Source: Myroides phaeus (GTDB taxonomy: Bacteria; Bacteroidota; Bacteroidia; Flavobacteriales; Flavobacteriaceae). From it: a stretch of 64,000 bases of DNA. This document shows positions 24,421 to 33,696 of the stretch, in pieces (positions within the stretch are counted from its first letter, which is position 1; each line of letters starts with the position of its first letter). The stretch spans positions 169,228-233,227 of the forward strand of contig NZ_FNDQ01000001.1 in NCBI RefSeq assembly GCF_900099675.1. Reading direction: 5' to 3'. A model generated the notes under the pieces. That model worked only from the letters and a program-made list of their open reading frames with translations. It had not been told where the DNA came from and did not search any database. The translations under genes and the position numbers were made by a program.

Positions 24421-25482
24421 ATGAAAAATAACTTAACAACACAAGCTATATATTTATTGGAGCAGATGATTGCTTCTCCATCTTTTAGTAAAGAGGAACA
24501 TTTGACTTCGGAACTTATTGCTCAGTTTCTTGAGAAAAATGGCGTTGAAATACACAGAGAATTGTTTAATGTGTGGGCTTTCAACAAACATTACGACCCA
24601 AGTAAACCAACGATATTATTAAACTCTCATCACGATACGGTAAAACCGAATAAGGATTATACAAGAGACCCTTTTAAAGCAGAGATAATAGATGGAAAAC
24701 TATTTGGTTTAGGTAGTAATGATGCAGGAGGATGTTTGGTTTCCCTAATTGCTACGTTTCTATACTTTTATGAAAAAGAAGGAATGAAATATAACTTCTG
24801 TTTGGCTGCTACAGCGGAAGAAGAAATATCTGGTCAGAATGGTTTGGAGTTTGTTATTCCTAAGTTAGGAGAGTTGGAGTTCGCTATTGTAGGAGAACCA
24901 ACGCAAATGCATTTAGCAGTAGCGGAAAGAGGGTTGATGGTGTTAGATTGTATAGCGAATGGACGCTCTGGTCATGCTGCTCGTGACGAGGGGGATAATG
25001 CTATTTTTAAAGCAATAAAAGATATTGAATGGTTCAACACGTATCAATTCCCTAAAGTATCAGAAGAGTTTGGATCTATTAAGATGAGTGTAACAATGAT
25101 AAATGCAGGTACACAACACAATGTGGTTCCTTCTACTTGTGATTTTGTAGTTGATATCCGTGTTACTGATGCTTATACAAATGAAGAGGTATTAGAGATT
25201 ATAAAACAAAATGTTAATTGTGAAGTAAAGGCACGTTCTACTCGTCTGAAACCTTCGTCAATAGCTAAAGATCATCCAATCGTGAAAGCAGGTATATCAT
25301 TAGGAAGAGAGACGTATGGTTCGCCTACAACAAGTGATCAAGCTTTGTTGAGTATTCCTTCATTGAAATGTGGGCCTGGTGACTCTGCACGTTCACATAC
25401 TGCAGATGAGTTTGTATATGTACAAGAGATAAAAGAGGGAATTGAATTGTATATAGATATGTTAACTAAAATTGTGTATTAA
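24421..25482 (+). CDS. argE: Acetylornithine/acetylcitrulline deacetylase (M20)
   Basis: This zinc-dependent M20 amidohydrolase probably deacylates N-acylcitrulline here. It has 353 residues. Metal ligands and motifs are HHDTVKPNKDYT (His-x-Asp), LFGLGSNDAGGCLV (bridging Asp), AEEEISGQNG (Glu-Glu) and the terminal SARSHTADEFVY (last His ligand). A dimerisation lid domain with GRSGHAARDEG lies between. A 37-bp gap separates it from argB, and argH starts 1 bp after its stop. Confidence 0.93.
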   Translation: MKNNLTTQAIYLLEQMIASPSFSKEEHLTSELIAQFLEKNGVEIHRELFNVWAFNKHYDPSKPTILLNSHHDTVKPNKDYTRDPFKAEIIDGKLFGLGSNDAGGCLVSLIATFLYFYEKEGMKYNFCLAATAEEEISGQNGLEFVIPKLGELEFAIVGEPTQMHLAVAERGLMVLDCIANGRSGHAARDEGDNAIFKAIKDIEWFNTYQFPKVSEEFGSIKMSVTMINAGTQHNVVPSTCDFVVDIRVTDAYTNEEVLEIIKQNVNCEVKARSTRLKPSSIAKDHPIVKAGISLGRETYGSPTTSDQALLSIPSLKCGPGDSARSHTADEFVYVQEIKEGIELYIDMLTKIVY

Positions 25483-25483
25483 G

Positions 25484-26815
25484 ATGAAATTATGGCAAAA
25501 GAATATTACTGTTAATCAATCGGTAGATACATTTACAGTAGGACAAGATAGAGTGTTAGATATGAACTTGGCGGCTTTTGACGTATTAGGTTCATTGGCA
25601 CATACACAAATGTTGGAAAGTATTGGATTATTGACTTATAATGAATTAGAAATTATTCAAAAGGAGTTAAAACTGATTTATAAAGAAATATTAGCTGGAG
25701 ATTTTCAGATTGAAGATGACGTAGAAGATATTCACTCTCAAGTAGAGTTGCTACTGACAAGAAGAATTGGTGATGCTGGTAAAAAGATACATTCTGGTCG
25801 TTCAAGAAATGACCAAGTTTTAGTAGACTTAAAATTGTATTTCCGTCATGAAATAGAAGAAGTAGTTGAAAAGACAAAAATCGTTTTTGAAAAACTACAA
25901 GAGTTAAGTAATCAGCATAAAGAGGTATTAATGCCGGGATATACGCATTTACAAATAGCAATGCCGTCTTCTTTTGGATTGTGGTTTGGTTCGTATGCAG
26001 AAAGCTTAGTTGATGATTTAGAGTTGATGTTAGCTGCTTGGAAGGTTACAAATAAAAACCCATTAGGTTCTGCAGCGGGGTATGGTTCTTCTTTTCCTTT
26101 AAATAGACAAATGACTACTGACTTATTAGGGTTTGGTAGTATGAACCACAATGTTGTATATGCTCAAATGGGTAGAGGAAAGACAGAGCGTATCCTTGCA
26201 CAAGGATTAAGTGCAATTGCAGCGACATTGGCAAAGTTTGCAATGGATGGTTGTTTGTATATGAATCAGAATTTCGGTTTTATTAAGTTTCCAGATCATT
26301 TAACGACAGGATCAAGTATTATGCCGCATAAGAAGAATCCAGATGTATTAGAGCTAATACGTTCTCGTTGTAATAAGATTCAAGCCTTGCCAAATGAAAT
26401 AGCCTTAATGACTACTAATTTGCCCTCTGGTTACCATAGGGATTTACAATTATTGAAGGAAAACTTATTCCCTGCATTTACGTCTTTAAAAGAGTGTTTA
26501 GATATATTGAATTTAATGTTAGATAACATTGAAATCAATAAAGAGATATTAAATGACCCTAGATATGACTATTTATTTAGTGTAGAGGTTGTGAATGAAA
26601 GCGTGCTTCAAGGAATGCCATTTAGAGAAGCGTATAAACAAATCGGTCTTTCTATTGAGGAAGGAACGTATAAACCTTCGAAAGAGGTGAATCATACGCA
26701 TGAAGGAAGTATAGGTAACTTGATGAACGAGGCAATCAAAGCAGAGTTTGACTATGTATATAGTGGCTTTGGCTTTGACCAAGTAAATGAAAAACTAGTA
26801 AGTTTAGTGTTGTGA
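25484..26815 (+). CDS. argH: Argininosuccinate lyase
   Basis: This fumarase/aspartase-superfamily enzyme releases arginine and fumarate. The ATG at 25484 (MKLWQKNITVNQSVD) gives 443 residues; an upstream in-frame TTG overlaps argE and is rejected. Signatures are HSGRSRNDQVLVDLKLY, PGYTHLQIAMPSSFGLW, NPLGSAAGYGSSFPL and the catalytic loop GSSIMPHKKNPDVLEL. It is the last gene of the arginine operon and is followed by two strong hairpins. Confidence 0.97.
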   Translation: MKLWQKNITVNQSVDTFTVGQDRVLDMNLAAFDVLGSLAHTQMLESIGLLTYNELEIIQKELKLIYKEILAGDFQIEDDVEDIHSQVELLLTRRIGDAGKKIHSGRSRNDQVLVDLKLYFRHEIEEVVEKTKIVFEKLQELSNQHKEVLMPGYTHLQIAMPSSFGLWFGSYAESLVDDLELMLAAWKVTNKNPLGSAAGYGSSFPLNRQMTTDLLGFGSMNHNVVYAQMGRGKTERILAQGLSAIAATLAKFAMDGCLYMNQNFGFIKFPDHLTTGSSIMPHKKNPDVLELIRSRCNKIQALPNEIALMTTNLPSGYHRDLQLLKENLFPAFTSLKECLDILNLMLDNIEINKEILNDPRYDYLFSVEVVNESVLQGMPFREAYKQIGLSIEEGTYKPSKEVNHTHEGSIGNLMNEAIKAEFDYVYSGFGFDQVNEKLVSLVL

Positions 26816-26824
26816 TAGACGAAA

Positions 26825-26857
26825 GAAGGACTTTTCCACGCGGTGGAAGAGTCCTTC
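26825..26857 (+). terminator. Terminator of the arginine operon (first hairpin)
   Basis: A long stem pairs GAAGGACT with AGTCCTTC and continues with TTCCAC/GTGGAA around a GCG loop, 9 bp after argH. The downstream T content is modest (GTGTTTATATATTT), so the second hairpin may do the main work. Confidence 0.7.
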
Positions 26858-26889
26858 GTGTTTATATATTTCCATAATTATTTTAGCAG

Positions 26890-26922
26890 CTGTGCAAGAG
26901 TTTAATCTTGTGCAGTTTTTTT
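26890..26922 (+). terminator. Second terminator of the arginine operon
   Basis: A 10-bp stem (CTGTGCAAGA / TCTTGTGCAG, two GU pairs) with a 6-nt loop is followed by seven T. It is a classic intrinsic terminator on the plus strand. Confidence 0.85.
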
Positions 26923-26956
26923 ATGCCAATAGGTAAGTATAGAAGAATAGTGTTAT

Positions 26957-26992
26957 AAAAAAGAAAAGCCCTTTCAATTAAGAAAAGGCTTT
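26957..26992 (-). terminator. Terminator of the ferredoxin reductase-like gene
   Basis: On the minus strand AAAGCC/GGCTTT with a U-rich inner part is followed by TTTTCTTTTTT, 8 bp after the stop of the gene at 27000-28052. It faces the arginine operon terminators. Confidence 0.75.
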
Positions 26993-26999
26993 ATATCTA

Positions 27000-28052
27000 T
27001 TACATATCGTCGTAGTCAACGTAAATCTCATCAGAAGTAACAAGTGCTTGACATGATAAAATATATCCATCTGCAATTTCATCATCTGTAAGGATGCTAT
27101 TCTTTTTCATTACAGCAGATCCTTTAACAATCTTACACATACAAGAGCTACAAATACCTCCTTGGCAAGAGTATGGTGCATCAATACCTTCTTTTAAAAT
27201 AGCGTTTAGCAATACTTCACTTTTAGGCATTTCAAATGTAGTCTCATCATCATCTACAAGAACTGTTACTTTTGTAGAACCTCCTTCTGCTTCAATTGGG
27301 TCAACACCATCTGTATTTGGTGTGAAAATTTCATTTGATATTTTCTCTTTATTAATACCACGTTCTACTAAAGTAGCAGTAACCGTATTAATCATATCTT
27401 CTGGTCCACATAAGAAGAAACGATCAAACTCTTTTTCTTTATGTTTGTTGTTTACTACAAAGTTGATAGCTGCTTTATCAATACGGCCAAAGATTGAGTT
27501 TTCTTCACGTACTCTTGAGTAAACAAAATGTACAAATAAACGCTCTGGGTATTGTTCTTGTAATAAGTGTAGTTTTTTGTGGAAGATTGTTTCTTCTATA
27601 TTCTTGTTTCCGTAAACTAATACAAATTTACTATTTACTTCTTGTTCTAAAACTGATTTAAGGATTGCCATTACAGGAGTAATCCCACTTCCTGCTGCAA
27701 ATGCGGCATAGTTGTTAGAAGCGTTAGTATTTGGCTCAAAAGTAAATCTTCCTTCAGGTGTTTCTACTTCTAATTGGTCTCCTGCTTTTAAAACTTCATT
27801 TGCATAAGTAGAGAATACACCGTGTTCTACTTTCTTAACAGCAACTCTAACTTCATTGCTTGTAGGTGATGAACAAATAGAATATGCTCTTCTTATTTCT
27901 TTTCCTTCGTGTTTATGTTTAATGTTTAAGTATTGACCTGCGATATAGTCATAGTCGTCTTTTAATTCAGCAGGAATATCAAACACAATTGAAACTGCAT
28001 TAGGAGTTTCTTTATGAACTTCTTTTACAGTTAATAGGTTGAATTTTGACAT
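27000..28052 (-). CDS. FAD/2Fe-2S oxidoreductase (PaaE/ferredoxin-NADP reductase type)
   Basis: This three-domain electron-transfer flavoprotein takes electrons from NAD(P)H via FAD to a plant-type 2Fe-2S centre. The FAD-binding motif RRAYSICSS is near 67-75, the NAD-binding GSGITPVMAILKSVL and FLCGPEDMI follow, and the C-terminal ferredoxin domain has CQGGICSSCMC with a fourth Cys in LSCQA. The start MSKFNLL at 28052 is preferred to an ATG 11 codons upstream because of domain fit. Relatives include PaaE and Hcr-type reductases; the natural partner is unknown here, since no oxygenase genes are nearby. Confidence 0.9.
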   Translation of the reverse strand: MSKFNLLTVKEVHKETPNAVSIVFDIPAELKDDYDYIAGQYLNIKHKHEGKEIRRAYSICSSPTSNEVRVAVKKVEHGVFSTYANEVLKAGDQLEVETPEGRFTFEPNTNASNNYAAFAAGSGITPVMAILKSVLEQEVNSKFVLVYGNKNIEETIFHKKLHLLQEQYPERLFVHFVYSRVREENSIFGRIDKAAINFVVNNKHKEKEFDRFFLCGPEDMINTVTATLVERGINKEKISNEIFTPNTDGVDPIEAEGGSTKVTVLVDDDETTFEMPKSEVLLNAILKEGIDAPYSCQGGICSSCMCKIVKGSAVMKKNSILTDDEIADGYILSCQALVTSDEIYVDYDDM

Positions 28053-28074
28053 AGTTAGTTTTGTTTGAATTAAA

Positions 28075-28082
28075 CAAAAATA
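28075..28082 (-). promoter_or_regulatory. Putative -7 element of the FAD/2Fe-2S oxidoreductase gene
   Basis: On the minus strand TATTTTTG matches TAnnTTTG and lies 22 nt before the ATG at 28052. An upstream TTT near -33 is a partial match. This supports the shorter start for the gene. Confidence 0.5.
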
Positions 28083-28217
28083 CAAAACCGATTGACTTTA
28101 TTAAACTTTATTGTACCCTTTGACTCAATTTTATGCTATTTAGAAGTTTAGCGAATAAAAGAAAGCTTATAACTAAAAATTAGTTTATTATTTTAAATAG
28201 CATTAAATATGGTTTTG

Positions 28218-28778
28218 TTATTTATCAAATGTAATTTTCCACATTCCTCTAAGTTCTTTTAGGTTATACCCTACTGCTTTGTCAAGAGGGTAATGCTCTT
28301 TTATCTTCAAATAGGTTTCTGTGTCAATATTTGAGTCAGGTGTTCCATGACACTTCAAGCAAGTCTCCATTCCAAGGTTTATACGCTTATAGTAGATGTG
28401 TTTACCATTTTCTGCGATAAGACTATCTTGTAGATGAGTATTCTCCTTAAATGCATTAAAAAGAGCTTTTTCATTGGCTGAGGTTAATTCATTATTTGCG
28501 TTTCTGTTTTTATCTGTTATGCGCTGAATTGTTGCTTCGTATTTTTTTGAAAGTGAGTCGGTTAGTACTAATGCTTTTGTGTTACAAAATTCAACTCCAT
28601 AAGTAGTGCCTCCTTTTGTAATGGCATTAGAAACGCTTGACATTAATGCTTGTTGAGTAACTGTTGTTATAGAGTCTCCTTGTACTTTTAATGTTTCTAA
28701 GTCAACGGATGTTTTTTGTTTGTTGCCACAAGAAACCAATGAGATGGTTACAAAAGACAACAAAAGAATCTTTTTCAT
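28218..28778 (-). CDS. DUF3365-type c-haem lipoprotein
   Basis: This is a 186-residue exported protein. The N-terminus MKKILLLSFVTISLVSCGNK is a lipoprotein signal peptide with Cys17 as the lipidated residue. The rest resembles the DUF3365/Tll0287-like haem-binding domain, including YGVEFCNTKAL and the haem c motif CLKCH at about 140-144. The start is taken at the ATG (28778); a TTG three codons earlier is less likely. It probably sits in the periplasm as a haem sensor or redox carrier. No partner gene, such as a kinase, is adjacent. Confidence 0.82.
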   Translation of the reverse strand: MKKILLLSFVTISLVSCGNKQKTSVDLETLKVQGDSITTVTQQALMSSVSNAITKGGTTYGVEFCNTKALVLTDSLSKKYEATIQRITDKNRNANNELTSANEKALFNAFKENTHLQDSLIAENGKHIYYKRINLGMETCLKCHGTPDSNIDTETYLKIKEHYPLDKAVGYNLKELRGMWKITFDK

Positions 28779-28802
28779 TTTCTTCAATTATAGTTAGTGT
28801 CT

Positions 28803-28810
28803 CAAAATTA
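28803..28810 (-). promoter_or_regulatory. Putative -7 element of the haem lipoprotein gene
   Basis: On the minus strand TAATTTTG matches TAnnTTTG, with a TTA 19 nt upstream in the -33 place (one mismatch). It lies 24 nt before the ATG. Confidence 0.5.
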
Positions 28811-28921
28811 AAGAGTTGACATTGAATTTTAAGTAACTTAGGTTACATTTATTAAAAAGGAAAGAGTATAAGTGATTAATAGTATTTTTTCTCTATGAAC
28901 AAAGAAAAGTATCATATAAAT

Positions 28922-28956
28922 TAAAAAAGCCGACTCCATTTTCTGAAGTCGGCTTT
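28922..28956 (-). terminator. Terminator of pheS
   Basis: On the minus strand a 10-bp stem (AAAGCCGACT / AGTCGGCTTT) is followed by a T-run, 18 bp after the pheS stop. It also separates pheS from the haem lipoprotein gene. Confidence 0.9.
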
Positions 28957-28974
28957 ATATATAAATATTTCTAT

Positions 28975-29991
28975 TTAGAAGCTTGTTTTAAATTGTTCTA
29001 AAAAACGGATATCGTTTTCATAGAACATACGGATATCTCCGATTTGGTATAATAACATTGCAATACGCTCAATACCCATACCGAAAGCAAAACCGCTATA
29101 TTCGTTTGGATCAATGTTACAGTTTTTCAATACATTAGGATCTACCATTCCACATCCCATGATTTCTAACCATCCTGTACCTTTTGTAATACGGTAGTCA
29201 GTTTCTGTTTTTAATCCCCAATAGATGTCTACTTCAGCACTTGGCTCAGTAAATGGGAAGTATGATGGACGTAAACGGATTTTAGACTTACCAAACATCT
29301 CTTTTGTGAAGTATAACAAGGTTTGCTTTAAATCTGCAAAAGAAACATCTTTATCAATGTACAATCCTTCTACTTGGTGGAAGATACAGTGAGAACGTGA
29401 AGAGATAGCTTCGTTTCTAAATACACGTCCTGGAGAGATTGTTCTCAAAGGTGGTGTGTTTTTCTCCATATAACGAACCTGAACTGATGACGTATGTGTA
29501 CGTAATAAGTGCTCTGGATTTGTTTGCACGAAGAAAGTATCTTGCATATCTCTCGCTGGATGATACTCAGGGAAATTCAATGCTTCGAAGTTATGCCAGT
29601 CATCTTCAATTTCTGGACCTTCTGAAATGTTGAAACCAATAGAGTTGAAAATATCAACAATTTGATTTTTTACCAATGAGATAGGGTGTCTTGAACCTAT
29701 TTCTAATGGGTAACCTGGACGAGTTAAATCTCCATAAAGACCTTGAACATCTTTAGAATCTAAAGTTTCTTGAATTGATTTTACTTTATTTTCAATAGTG
29801 TTTTTTAGTGCATTGATAGCTTGTCCAAACTCTTTCTTTTGATCATTTGGAACTGTTTTGAAGTGAGCAAATAAATCGTTTAAGATTCCTTTTTTAGAAA
29901 GGAATTTAATTCTAAATGCTTCAAGCGTCTCTTTATTATCGGTAGTAAACTGTTCCGCTTCACCGATATACTCTTTTATTTTATCTATCAT
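28975..29991 (-). CDS. pheS: Phenylalanyl-tRNA synthetase alpha subunit
   Basis: This is the catalytic subunit of the alpha2-beta2 synthetase. The start [15 protein letters not shown] at 29991 gives 338 residues, the family length; an upstream ATG would add seven non-conserved residues. The N-terminal coiled coil (1-80) binds tRNA. The class II core includes [55 protein letters not shown] and motif 3 [14 protein letters not shown]. The beta subunit gene pheT is not in the window, which is common in this group. Confidence 0.97.
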   Translation of the reverse strand: MIDKIKEYIGEAEQFTTDNKETLEAFRIKFLSKKGILNDLFAHFKTVPNDQKKEFGQAINALKNTIENKVKSIQETLDSKDVQGLYGDLTRPGYPLEIGSRHPISLVKNQIVDIFNSIGFNISEGPEIEDDWHNFEALNFPEYHPARDMQDTFFVQTNPEHLLRTHTSSVQVRYMEKNTPPLRTISPGRVFRNEAISSRSHCIFHQVEGLYIDKDVSFADLKQTLLYFTKEMFGKSKIRLRPSYFPFTEPSAEVDIYWGLKTETDYRITKGTGWLEIMGCGMVDPNVLKNCNIDPNEYSGFAFGMGIERIAMLLYQIGDIRMFYENDIRFLEQFKTSF

Positions 29992-30009
29992 TTTAAGTAA
30001 AGTAAAGTG

Positions 30010-30017
30010 CAAATTTA
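30010..30017 (-). promoter_or_regulatory. Putative -7 element of pheS
   Basis: On the minus strand TAAATTTG matches TAnnTTTG, 18 nt before the pheS ATG. The -33 element is weak. Confidence 0.4.
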
Positions 30018-30077
30018 CTGCTTTTCAATTAGACATAAAATTTAATACTGCTAATATTTTTATATTTCTTGTTAGTT

Positions 30078-30434
30078 TTAGCTAATAAAGCCACTTTCTA
30101 AAAAATAATTCACGATTGCTTCTTTCATTAGAACGCTTTGTTCTCCTGCTTTTAAAGCTGGTAAGTGTTCTTTTACAGTGTAATGTGGCCACCCGTCTTC
30201 GTCAAAGTGATCGAATTCGTAATAACCATATGGTTCTAATAAACGACAAATAGCAATGTGCATTAAATTTATTTTGTCGTCTTTCTTATATTTCTTTTTG
30301 ATTTTCCCTCTTTCTTGTACGCCAATTAGGTAAATAATTGCTTCTAAGTCGAGAGTTTCTCCATCACCAAAGCGATCTGATATTTTCTTAACCAAGGTTT
30401 CCCATCTGGTTTTTAATTGTTCGTCTCTTGCCAT
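30078..30434 (-). CDS. Conserved protein of unknown function
   Basis: This is a soluble protein of 118 residues starting at MARDEQLKTRWETL. It is rich in charged residues, with a helical N-terminal half (ISDRFGDGETLDLEAIIYLIGVQERG) and an aromatic segment PYGYYEFDHFDEDGWPHYT. No signal peptide or membrane helix is present. It looks like a small conserved Bacteroidota protein, but I cannot name a function. It is transcribed alone, divergent from cvpA, and ends 87 bp upstream of pheS on the same strand. Confidence 0.75.
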   Translation of the reverse strand: MARDEQLKTRWETLVKKISDRFGDGETLDLEAIIYLIGVQERGKIKKKYKKDDKINLMHIAICRLLEPYGYYEFDHFDEDGWPHYTVKEHLPALKAGEQSVLMKEAIVNYFLESGFIS

Positions 30435-30452
30435 ATATTTTGCTATAGTACA

Positions 30453-30460
30453 CAAAGATA
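30453..30460 (-). promoter_or_regulatory. Putative -7 element of the gene at 30078-30434
   Basis: On the minus strand TATCTTTG matches TAnnTTTG, 18 nt before the ATG. The -33 element is not clear. Confidence 0.45.
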
Positions 30461-30625
30461 GTATTTATCCGCATTGTATAGTGTAAATTAATCTCCTTAA
30501 CAATAGTGTGAGTGATGAGGTTTAAGAGAGACTTGATGTAAATTTGTTTGAGATAACTGTTGAAAGATCGTTATTCATATTAGTCAGATTTGTAATATCT
30601 TCGCACAGTAAAAAATTAGTTGACT

Positions 30626-31168
30626 ATGTTTTTAGATGTTATCGCTTTAATTGCATTTGTATTTGCTTTGTATAAAGGAATAAAAGATGGTTTTTTTGTA
30701 TCTGTTGTAGCCTTTTTAGCAATATTTATTGGGGCTATTGGAGCATTAAAATTTTCAAACGTAGTTAAAGAATTTCTCTTTGAGTCTTTTGGTTGGCAAA
30801 CTTCTTTTTTACCAGTAATTGCGTTTGTGCTAACTTTTTTCTTTGCAATTTTAATTGCTAAGTTCTTGGCTAATTTGGTTACTAAGTTTTTTGATGCTGT
30901 ATTCTTAGGAATGTTTAATCGTTTTTTTGGTGCTTTGTTCCAAGTTTTGGTTGTTGTATTGGTGGGAAGTATGTTACTTTCATTTTTTGATCAGATTAAC
31001 AATATTTTTCAAGTAGTAAAGAAAGAAACATTAGAGGCTTCATATAGCTATCAAGTGTATTTAGTGGTTTCAGATTCTATTTTACCAAGTTTCTTCCAAT
31101 TGATTAAAACATTATTTGAAAAAAGCGTAGAAGTATTACATACAACTACGCCTTCGGAATCTGTTTAA
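30626..31168 (+). CDS. CvpA family membrane protein
   Basis: This is a 180-residue inner-membrane protein with four hydrophobic helices and the CvpA pattern: FLDVIALIAFVFALYKGIKDGFF at the start, VVAFLAIFIGAIGALKFSN, VIAFVLTFFFAILIAKFLANLVTK and NRFFGALFQVLVVVLVG. CvpA proteins are linked to colicin V export and envelope stress in other bacteria; the molecular role is not settled. The ATG at 30626 is preferred to a TTG two codons earlier. Its 3' end overlaps the convergent batE by 4 bp. Confidence 0.88.
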   Translation: MFLDVIALIAFVFALYKGIKDGFFVSVVAFLAIFIGAIGALKFSNVVKEFLFESFGWQTSFLPVIAFVLTFFFAILIAKFLANLVTKFFDAVFLGMFNRFFGALFQVLVVVLVGSMLLSFFDQINNIFQVVKKETLEASYSYQVYLVVSDSILPSFFQLIKTLFEKSVEVLHTTTPSESV

Positions 31169-31923
31169 ATATTTTTAATGGTAGCTTTTTCAAGCCATCC
31201 GATCTCTTGATTGTCTAATCTAACTTTGATCCAGAGAGCATTGTGCTCTAAGATGTAAACCTTTGTTCCTGCATGGAGTTCTTTTATGGTTTTAGAAGTG
31301 TTTTTTGCTTCTTCTTTTAAATTTGTTTCTTGAGCAAAGATTATTGCTGTCTCTTCTTTTCCTATATAAGCTTCTTCAAATTGAGCAGCATAAATAGATG
31401 CTCCTAAACTTAATAGAGCAACTATCATCCAAACAAAACTTATTCTTTTAATAGAACTTTTCTCATTGAGGTAGTAAACAATAAAAGCAAGTAAGATTGT
31501 AAAAGCTAAAATTGTTGCCAAGATTGACCATTGATCAGGTGTTAGTTTTCCAAGTGTTTGATGTAAGATGTCTTGATTATCATACTCTTTTACAATTGTA
31601 ATATCATCTATTAAATTCTTGCGTGCATAACCTAAATTAGTTTCAATGCTTTTATCATTAGGTGTTAGTTTTAATGCCTTTTCATAGTAATAAACAGCAT
31701 TAACATTATCGTTTGTACGATAAAAAGCATTCCCTAAATTAAAAAGTAATTCAGGAGATGAATTATTTTCCTTTTCCAAATCTTGGAAGATGGTGATCGC
31801 TTCGTGGAACTTCTCTTTTAGAATTAGCTCATTTGCTTTTTCAAATCTTTCAGTCCAATTAGCTGTTTGCCCCCAAGAAATGGTGCTCAATACAAATAAT
31901 ATGAAAGTGATAATATGCTTCAT
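31165..31923 (-). CDS. batE: BatE: TPR and SH3 domain membrane protein
   Basis: This is the last gene of the bat cluster, 252 residues. It has a signal peptide (about 1-18, ending SWGQ), a periplasmic TPR region (about 22-110, with PELLFNLGNAFYRTNDNVNA and YYEKALKLTPNDKSIETNLG), two membrane helices (about 133-152 and 167-181) and a C-terminal SH3-like domain (about 187-250, ending NQEIGWLEKATI). BatE is thought to assist the Bat complex in the periplasm. It starts 6 bp after batD. Confidence 0.88.
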   Translation of the reverse strand: MKHIITFILFVLSTISWGQTANWTERFEKANELILKEKFHEAITIFQDLEKENNSSPELLFNLGNAFYRTNDNVNAVYYYEKALKLTPNDKSIETNLGYARKNLIDDITIVKEYDNQDILHQTLGKLTPDQWSILATILAFTILLAFIVYYLNEKSSIKRISFVWMIVALLSLGASIYAAQFEEAYIGKEETAIIFAQETNLKEEAKNTSKTIKELHAGTKVYILEHNALWIKVRLDNQEIGWLEKATIKNI

Positions 31924-31929
31924 TTTTCT

Positions 31930-33690
31930 CTATTTGAATTGTTTTTCTAATTTACTAATTGCTTGAATAGCTTTCTCATAATCGTTTGTGATGTTTACTT
32001 GGTTGGTTGGCGTGTATCGTGCCCACTCACAAGCATTTTTTAAATTCATAAACTCAGAGATTGCTTCTGTATCTATTTGTTTTTCTACTAATATCTCTTC
32101 AATATTTTCATTGCTCATTTCACTTGTTTCAATGTTCAATTTAGCTTTTAGGAAGTTGTGTAAACAACGTTCTAATGCTTCGTAGAATAATTCTTTATTG
32201 TTAAGGTTCTTTTTCGCTTCGCTAAGATATTTCTTTGCTAAACGATTGTTGTTTCTCAATCGTCGTCCTTCTGTATCACTACTAATTGCTCTTTGTTTAT
32301 TAATTCCAAAAATAAAGAAAGGAATGGCTATGAACGGAATAAGCGTAAGTATATAAAATAGGTTAGTATTCCAATATTTTGTTTGATAAGGTTCTATGAA
32401 ATTGACTTTTGTTTTAAAAGGCTGAAATAATTCATCTGTATTTACAATGTCTGTACCAACAGCATCTTTATTAGTTGGCAAAGTAGGTCCTTCTAATACA
32501 TTTATAACAAGACTATCTGTGTTGATTGTCTTATATTTTTTTGTTCCTAAATCAAAATAAGAGAATTCCATAGGTTCTATATTGTACTCTCCTTTATATT
32601 GTGGAATAATAATGTATTCATTACTTCTTTTACCTTGCATACCGTAGATTCCTGAATTTATTTTTTCTGCATAAACAGGGTCGTAAATTTCTAAAGCTGA
32701 ATGCGCTTTAGGTTGTGGCATTGTTAACAAGTTTAAGTTTCCTTTTCCAGATATTTCAACAGTTAGTTTTAGTTGTTCTCCTGCTTTTAAATCTGTTTTA
32801 GTTGGGGTAACTTTAAAGTCAAATGTTCCAACGCCTCCTGAGAAGTTTTCTGGCTTTCCGGCTTCAGGTAAGGCTTTAGCGTTAATAGTTACTTTATTTG
32901 TTGAGAACTCTTTTTCAATATATCCGTATTCTGGAAAGCCAAAGAAATCTCGTCTTCCCGTAGGTACTTCTGCTTGAATATTTAAAATTAAAGGGTCAAT
33001 AGATAGGGCGCCTTCTTCTTGTGCCATTAACACGTCTTGTTTTAAAACAATATAGTGATAGTTCTCTCCTTTAAATTTTCCTTGTTTTACTTCAGGTCGG
33101 CCATCTAAATTGATATTGTGAACCCAAAACTTTTCATAAGTTGGGATTTGTTTACCCATATAACCTCCAATAGATGTATTGAAATATAATTTATATGTAA
33201 TTGTAATAGGTTCATTGATATACGGTTTGGTATTTGTTACTTCGGCTACCAAATGTATATTGTCGATTGATTGTTGTTGTACTTGATTAATTTGTTGTCT
33301 TGGATCTTGTTTTGCAACAGCGTCTCCTACAGTGATAGTTACTGCTTTTGTTTTGTAAACTTGTCCATCAATCTCTATACTGGCTCCTTGTATCGTTAAC
33401 TTTCCTTTACGTGTTGGTTGTAGAAAGTATGAGTATGTTTTGTTGAATGATTTTTGACCATTCGTCCAAGCATAGCTAACTGATTGGTTCGGACCTCCAA
33501 CTACTGTAAATCCATCAAATCGGGGAGGAGTAAAGTTGTCTCCATCTTTATTCATTGAAAAGTCAACACGAACATTTTCGTTTAAAGGCACACTTTCTCT
33601 ACTTACTTTTGCGTCAAAAGTAATTTGTGCAAAAATAGCTTGTGTGCTTATAAAGCATATTATTAATATGAAATTACGCAGTGTTTTCAT
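31930..33690 (-). CDS. batD: BatD family protein
   Basis: This 586-residue protein has a signal peptide (1-21, ending TQAIFAQ), a large extracytoplasmic region with repeated Ig-like beta domains typical of BatD (for example SYFLQPTRKGKLTIQGASI and GAEQLKLTVEISGKGNLNLL-like segments), a membrane helix at about 445-465 (FYILTLIPFIAIPFFIFGI) and a helical cytoplasmic tail. It belongs to the aerotolerance operon, whose products are proposed to form a membrane complex with BatA and BatB. It lies 6 bp after batC. Confidence 0.9.
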   Translation of the reverse strand: MKTLRNFILIICFISTQAIFAQITFDAKVSRESVPLNENVRVDFSMNKDGDNFTPPRFDGFTVVGGPNQSVSYAWTNGQKSFNKTYSYFLQPTRKGKLTIQGASIEIDGQVYKTKAVTITVGDAVAKQDPRQQINQVQQQSIDNIHLVAEVTNTKPYINEPITITYKLYFNTSIGGYMGKQIPTYEKFWVHNINLDGRPEVKQGKFKGENYHYIVLKQDVLMAQEEGALSIDPLILNIQAEVPTGRRDFFGFPEYGYIEKEFSTNKVTINAKALPEAGKPENFSGGVGTFDFKVTPTKTDLKAGEQLKLTVEISGKGNLNLLTMPQPKAHSALEIYDPVYAEKINSGIYGMQGKRSNEYIIIPQYKGEYNIEPMEFSYFDLGTKKYKTINTDSLVINVLEGPTLPTNKDAVGTDIVNTDELFQPFKTKVNFIEPYQTKYWNTNLFYILTLIPFIAIPFFIFGINKQRAISSDTEGRRLRNNNRLAKKYLSEAKKNLNNKELFYEALERCLHNFLKAKLNIETSEMSNENIEEILVEKQIDTEAISEFMNLKNACEWARYTPTNQVNITNDYEKAIQAISKLEKQFK

Positions 33691-33696
33691 TGTTCT

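Noticed and set aside
25472..25483. TTG start for argH overlapping argE
   Set aside because: It adds four non-conserved residues; the ATG at 25484 is the normal start and gives the family length.
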